From an uncultured Gammaproteobacteria bacterium (GTDB taxonomy: Bacteria > Pseudomonadota > Gammaproteobacteria > Pseudomonadales > DT-91), in the NCBI GenBank assembly GCA_929200485.1, contig CAKMZU010000027.1:9668-18939 (forward strand): a stretch of DNA of 9,272 nt, read 5' to 3'. The notes under the pieces are model-generated. The model saw only the letters and a list, made by a program, of their open reading frames with translations. It was not told the DNA's origin and made no database searches. The position numbers were made by a program, and so were the translations under genes. Within the stretch, counting starts at the first letter, position 1; each line of letters opens with the position of its first letter. Below, in pieces: positions 6,131-9,272 of the stretch.

Positions 6131-6165
6131 TGATGACATTTAAAGAGTTACTTGGCGGCAGGCTT

Positions 6166-8073
6166 ATGACCCTTTATTTGATACAGGCTTTTATCTATCT
6201 GGGCGCAGCGGTTCTCTTCGTTCCTCTTGCAAAGCGTTTGGGCTTTGGCTCTGTGTTAGGTTTTTTAGTGGCGGGTGTCATTATTGCACCACTCATCTCT
6301 ATGTTTGGTGGGCAATCAGACGGGTTGCAGGAATTTGCTGAGTTGGGTGTGGTTATTATGCTCTTCCTTATTGGGTTAGAGCTCGAGCCACCAATGCTAT
6401 GGGCTTTGAAACATCGTTTGATTGGGCTTGGAGGCCTTCAAGTCTTACTCACTATTGTCGCTGTTTTTTGTCTTGCGATCCTTTTCAATGTGAAATGGCA
6501 AATTGCATTGGTGATGGCGTTTATTTTCGCAATATCCTCAACGGCCATTGTTTTACAATTGTTTGAAGAACAGCGGTTAATTAATACAGAGGGGGGCATA
6601 AACACCTTCTCAGTGTTATTGATGCAGGATATTTTTGTGATACCAATGATGGCAGTGATTCCCCTGTTATCAATGAGTGGAACATCAATAAGCCAGGCCG
6701 AGATATCCAGTGCAGTTCATGTGACCAATGATCCTCCTATACTGGCCAGGTTGTTATCAGAGATCGCCGCTTTGTCTGGCTGGCAATACGCAGCTCTTTT
6801 GATTGTGACTATTGCGCTGGTTATTTTTGGCGGCTGGTTTTTAAGCCGCCCCCTGTTTCAGTACGTTGCTCGATCAAACCTGAGAGAAGTGTTTACGGCT
6901 GTGGCGTTGCTTATCATTATAGGTGTTTCAGCATTGATGAGTCTGGTAGGTTTATCCCCTGCTTTAGGGAGTTTTCTGGCTGGCGTTGTACTTGCTAATA
7001 GCGAATTTAAAAAAGAATTGGAATTTAATTTAGCCCCATTTAAAGGCTTATTAATGGGGCTGTTCTTTATAACCGTTGGTACAGGCATTCATCTTGAAAC
7101 CTTGTTTTCAAATATTAACTGGGTATTAAGTCTGACCATTGGGCTGCTGGTGCTTAAAATAGGCATTATCTTCTGCATTTGTACGTTGTTTGGTTTGCCT
7201 AAAGTTGATCGTTGGCTAATGGGGTTGAGCTTGGCGCAGGCGGGTGAGTTTGGATTTGTGCTACTCTCATTTGCAGAGATGCAATCTGTAGTACCGAAAG
7301 AAGTGGCGGATATTTTATCTTTGGTCATTGCGCTTTCGATGTGTATATCACCCTTCTTATTTTTGCTTTACCAAAAGAAGGTCTTACCTTTTTATGAAAA
7401 GCAAGAAAACAGCCAGGGTGAAAATGATGTTATTGATCATCCGAGCCCCGTTATTATTGCTGGCGTTGGGCGTTTTGGGCAAATTGTTAATCGTTTTTTA
7501 CGCTCAGCGGGTATTGAAACCATAGCAATTGATCATCAGTCGCAGCAAGTGGAGTTAATGCGGCAGGTGAATATACGGGGTTTTTACGGTGATGCAAGTC
7601 ACCCAGACATGTTGTACGCTGCAGGTATTCGAGATGCAAAACTGTTAGTCATTGCTTTTGATGATAAAGAGCAAGCGGTGGCTTTAGTCAAATATGTAAA
7701 AAAAACCTACCCGAATATCCCTGTTTTTGTACGATCTTATGATCGCAGACATTATTTTGAATTGTGTCAAGCAGGGGCAGATTTTATTGTAAGTGAAACC
7801 TACTACTCAGCACTGGAGTTAGGAAAAGAAGCATTAAAAAAACTGGGCGTTCATCCTTTTATTGCCAGTCAGAAAAAATCCACTTTCGCTGAGTTAGAGG
7901 AGGGTTTTAGAAAAAAACTGTTTGAAACCTGGCAGGAATCCGACGGGGATAAACAGTTTCAATCCTCATACCAGGCGTTATTTTTGGAGCTTGAAGCCCT
8001 TTTAGCAGAACGAATGCCCAAGGCGCATAATGATAATGAGAAAAGTAACCGTTTTAACGAGAAAGGTTTTTGA
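6166..8073 (+). CDS. Kef-type (CPA2) monovalent cation/proton antiporter with RCK domain
   Basis: This 635-aa inner-membrane protein matches the KefB/KefC branch of CPA2 antiporters, which exchange K+ (or Na+) for H+ and in enterics protect against electrophiles. The N-terminal Na+/H+ exchanger domain (about 1-385, about 12 helices) shows ELGVVIMLFLIGLELEP, STAIVLQLFEE, the helix with Gln154-Asp155 in LLMQDIFVIP, and APFKGLLMGLFFITVG, which matches the Kef regulatory-loop region. The RCK nucleotide-binding domain follows, with GVGRFGQ (433-439), YGDAS (474-478) and ETYYSALELGKEALKKLGVHP, then a charged tail. I start at the ATG at 6166 because MTLYLIQAFIYLGAAVLFVPLA aligns with the start of E. 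coli KefB. Earlier in-frame starts are ATG 6133 and TTG 6106, and none has a good ribosome site. No KefF/KefG flavoprotein gene is present in the window, so the ancillary subunit and glutathione gating are unproven. KefB, KefC and YbaL cannot be separated safely. Confidence 0.93.
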   Translation: MTLYLIQAFIYLGAAVLFVPLAKRLGFGSVLGFLVAGVIIAPLISMFGGQSDGLQEFAELGVVIMLFLIGLELEPPMLWALKHRLIGLGGLQVLLTIVAVFCLAILFNVKWQIALVMAFIFAISSTAIVLQLFEEQRLINTEGGINTFSVLLMQDIFVIPMMAVIPLLSMSGTSISQAEISSAVHVTNDPPILARLLSEIAALSGWQYAALLIVTIALVIFGGWFLSRPLFQYVARSNLREVFTAVALLIIIGVSALMSLVGLSPALGSFLAGVVLANSEFKKELEFNLAPFKGLLMGLFFITVGTGIHLETLFSNINWVLSLTIGLLVLKIGIIFCICTLFGLPKVDRWLMGLSLAQAGEFGFVLLSFAEMQSVVPKEVADILSLVIALSMCISPFLFLLYQKKVLPFYEKQENSQGENDVIDHPSPVIIAGVGRFGQIVNRFLRSAGIETIAIDHQSQQVELMRQVNIRGFYGDASHPDMLYAAGIRDAKLLVIAFDDKEQAVALVKYVKKTYPNIPVFVRSYDRRHYFELCQAGADFIVSETYYSALELGKEALKKLGVHPFIASQKKSTFAELEEGFRKKLFETWQESDGDKQFQSSYQALFLELEALLAERMPKAHNDNEKSNRFNEKGF

Positions 8074-8086
8074 ATTATTATTTCCG

Positions 8087-9124
8087 CTAGGTTTGCCTCT
8101 GGCGTTTGCGTTTATTTGCTCTGGAGTTTGCGTTTATTTGCTTTGCCTTGCCCTTGGATTGGCGTTTAAGGCGTTTAGGTGCATTGGAATCTTCATCACT
8201 CTCAGATCCTGATATATATCTTGATGATTCACTCTGCATTGATCCTGATGATTCACCCTGGTTGGATTCCAAATTAGGTCTGGTTACTTTGGTTTGTTGC
8301 TCCTTAAGTTTCAAAGTAAGTAAGTTTTCTTCGGTTGAATAATTTTCTATTAATGTTTCATTGAATTTGTTTGCAGTAGATTCAATGATTCTTTGTGTCT
8401 GTTCATCTATTTCACTTGAATCAATATTGGCATATTCTTCTTCAAGTCGTCTCATCGTAAGTATTGCGTAACCAGAAAATGGGCCATAGATTCCCTTTGA
8501 GAGCATCCAGGCCATTTTTTGAGATGACTCCATGATTACTTGATTTCTTTCTTCCGAATTTAGATCTAGTTCATTAAAGGGAATCACTGGTTGGCCAACA
8601 GAATTATACATAACGTCGAAACAAGTATTTTTTAAATTATTGCTAAATTCTTTTTTTGTGGAATTATTTTCAAAATGATCATCGTTCTTTTCATTGCGAG
8701 TAAGTCTAAAGTTATTTGGTATCTCTATTTTAGCATCGTCGGGTGCGAGAGCTCTTAATGTATGGTTATAAGAATCTGCAGTAGATGTTAAACTAGCTCT
8801 TGTCTCTTCACTGATGTCCTCTGGATTAGTATCAATAAAAATTATATTTAAACGTTTGATGATTTTTGTTCTATCTTTATGGAGTTCTCCATAGATACCG
8901 TTTTGATTAACGTAAGCATTTATTTGGTATGCCTTCATTAATTGATGAAGGCGATTTTTTGACGTTGCTTCTAGAATAGTTTCTTTCGCTTCGCTTATAC
9001 ACAAAGCCTTATAAATAGCATCGAAAAAACATTCTTTTAAAGGTTCATCAGATGTCCCAGCATTGATTGTTGTTGTGAGAGAAATTAGATGGGTTACTAG
9101 AAATAAAGAAATAAGTTTTGTCAT
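8087..9124 (-). CDS. Exported two-repeat protein of unknown family with Lys/Arg-rich C-terminal tail
   Basis: I do not recognise this 345-aa protein. Residues 1-22 form a signal peptide (core LISLFLVTHLISL, cleavage after INA). The mature part holds two copies of a helical module of about 98 residues, at 29-126 and 164-261. They align without gaps at a constant offset of 135; I count 26 identities in 98. Anchors are LK..FD..Y (29-38/164-173), GIYG (76-79/211-214), RL (91-92/226-227) and STA..N.TL (114-123/249-258). A Lys/Asn/Asp-rich linker joins the copies. Residues 286-314 are rich in Ser, Glu and Asp. The last 30 are strongly basic (PKRLKRQ..., ANKRKRQRQ) and resemble a bipartite nuclear localisation or nucleic-acid-binding tail. 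The region is AT-richer than its neighbours by eye. The ATG at 9124 has only a weak ribosome site. The gene converges on the antiporter gene with 13 bp between stop codons, and an IS remnant lies upstream. A host-directed role is inference only. Confidence 0.8.
   Translation of the reverse strand: MTKLISLFLVTHLISLTTTINAGTSDEPLKECFFDAIYKALCISEAKETILEATSKNRLHQLMKAYQINAYVNQNGIYGELHKDRTKIIKRLNIIFIDTNPEDISEETRASLTSTADSYNHTLRALAPDDAKIEIPNNFRLTRNEKNDDHFENNSTKKEFSNNLKNTCFDVMYNSVGQPVIPFNELDLNSEERNQVIMESSQKMAWMLSKGIYGPFSGYAILTMRRLEEEYANIDSSEIDEQTQRIIESTANKFNETLIENYSTEENLLTLKLKEQQTKVTRPNLESNQGESSGSMQSESSRYISGSESDEDSNAPKRLKRQSKGKAKQINANSRANKRKRQRQT
8097..8140. repeat. 22-bp tandem duplication at the 3' end of the two-repeat exported protein gene
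   Basis: Units 8097-8118 and 8119-8140 differ at one base (position 8103 C versus 8125 A). The shared core GTTTGCGTTTATTTGCT (8104-8120, 8126-8142) runs two bases into a degenerate third copy. The unit is not a multiple of three, so the copies are read in different frames, one giving QINAN and the other ANKRK, within the basic tail. Confidence 0.8.
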
Positions 9125-9141
9125 GATAAAGCTTCGGAAAA

Positions 9142-9195
9142 TTTAAATAAATTAAGTAAGTCTATTAGTATCTGTGATTATTTTTAAATAAATTA
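9142..9195. repeat. Two copies of TTTAAATAAATTA, 41 bp apart
   Basis: The 13-mer occurs exactly at 9142-9154 and 9183-9195, between the transposase remnant and the start of the exported protein gene; the second copy includes the remnant's stop codon. AT-only composition makes chance likely, but the position at the boundary of IS debris makes a duplication possible. Confidence 0.45.
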
Positions 9196-9272
9196 GTTCA
9201 TGAAAAAATTAATCGCCGAAACATACCCTTTATCACCATAGAGGGCACCCCACAGATCTTCACACATTTCGG
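9193..9272 (-). pseudogene. Truncated DDE transposase remnant
   Basis: Entering from the right edge on the minus strand, 25 codons read through WGALYGDKGYVS and then stop at TAA (9193-9195). L-x-G-D-K-G-Y-[IV]-S is the neighbourhood of the second catalytic Asp in IS982-like and some IS4/IS5-group DDE transposases. In those proteins a further stretch carrying the catalytic Glu should follow. Here the frame ends eight residues after that motif, and no continuation is visible in the other minus-strand frames up to the next gene. It is therefore a 3'-truncated copy, at least within this window. The family call is tentative because only 25 residues are visible. Confidence 0.65.

Noticed and set aside
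6106..6165. Upstream TTG (6106) or ATG (6133) as the start of the antiporter
   Set aside because: The extra residues have no counterpart in KefB as I recall it, neither start has a ribosome site, and the hairpin occupies this stretch; the ATG at 6166 fits best.

Overview
The window carries nine protein-coding or coding-remnant loci, which read as a low-GC (roughly 40% by eye) gammaproteobacterial chromosome. The best taxonomic pointer is a fused, bifunctional MnmC, whose two-domain form is typical of Gammaproteobacteria. The mix of housekeeping genes, secreted proteins of unknown family and an insertion-sequence scrap would suit a host-associated lineage such as Legionellales, but that placement is inference.

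Layout from left to right. (1) 1-692, minus: the N-terminal 230 residues of a membrane-anchored P-loop kinase resembling zeta-toxin kinases; it runs off the left edge. (2) 988-1617, minus: an exported protein of unknown family with a C-terminal membrane anchor. (3) 1714-5078, minus: a compact three-gene cluster read in the order MaoC-type hydratase, mnmC, secreted glutaminyl-cyclotransferase-like beta-propeller. The first two genes are 18 bp apart and the last two overlap by ATGA. (4) 5079-5264: a divergent intergenic region. (5) 5265-5945, plus: a DUF924 protein with either a signal peptide or a shorter cytoplasmic start. (6) 6166-8073, plus: a Kef-type cation/proton antiporter with an RCK domain, behind a leader containing two hairpins. 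(7) 8087-9124, minus: an exported protein of unknown family, convergent with the antiporter gene. It is built from two diverged 98-residue repeats and ends in a Ser/acidic stretch followed by a Lys/Arg-rich tail. (8) 9193-9272, minus: the truncated end of a DDE transposase.

How the parts relate. The central cluster is mostly housekeeping (tRNA wobble-uridine modification, acyl-CoA hydration, possibly N-terminal pyroglutamate formation), with no obvious single pathway linking the three. The ends of the window are more accessory: an exported or membrane-anchored kinase pair on the left, and a duplicated exported protein beside IS debris on the right. The least expected signals are the tail and internal duplication of the 8087-9124 protein, the membrane-anchored zeta-like kinase, a perfect terminator-like stem-loop in the MnmC interdomain linker, and a cyclotransferase-like protein that seems to lack family acidic residues. 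No RNA genes, CRISPR arrays or complete mobile elements were seen.
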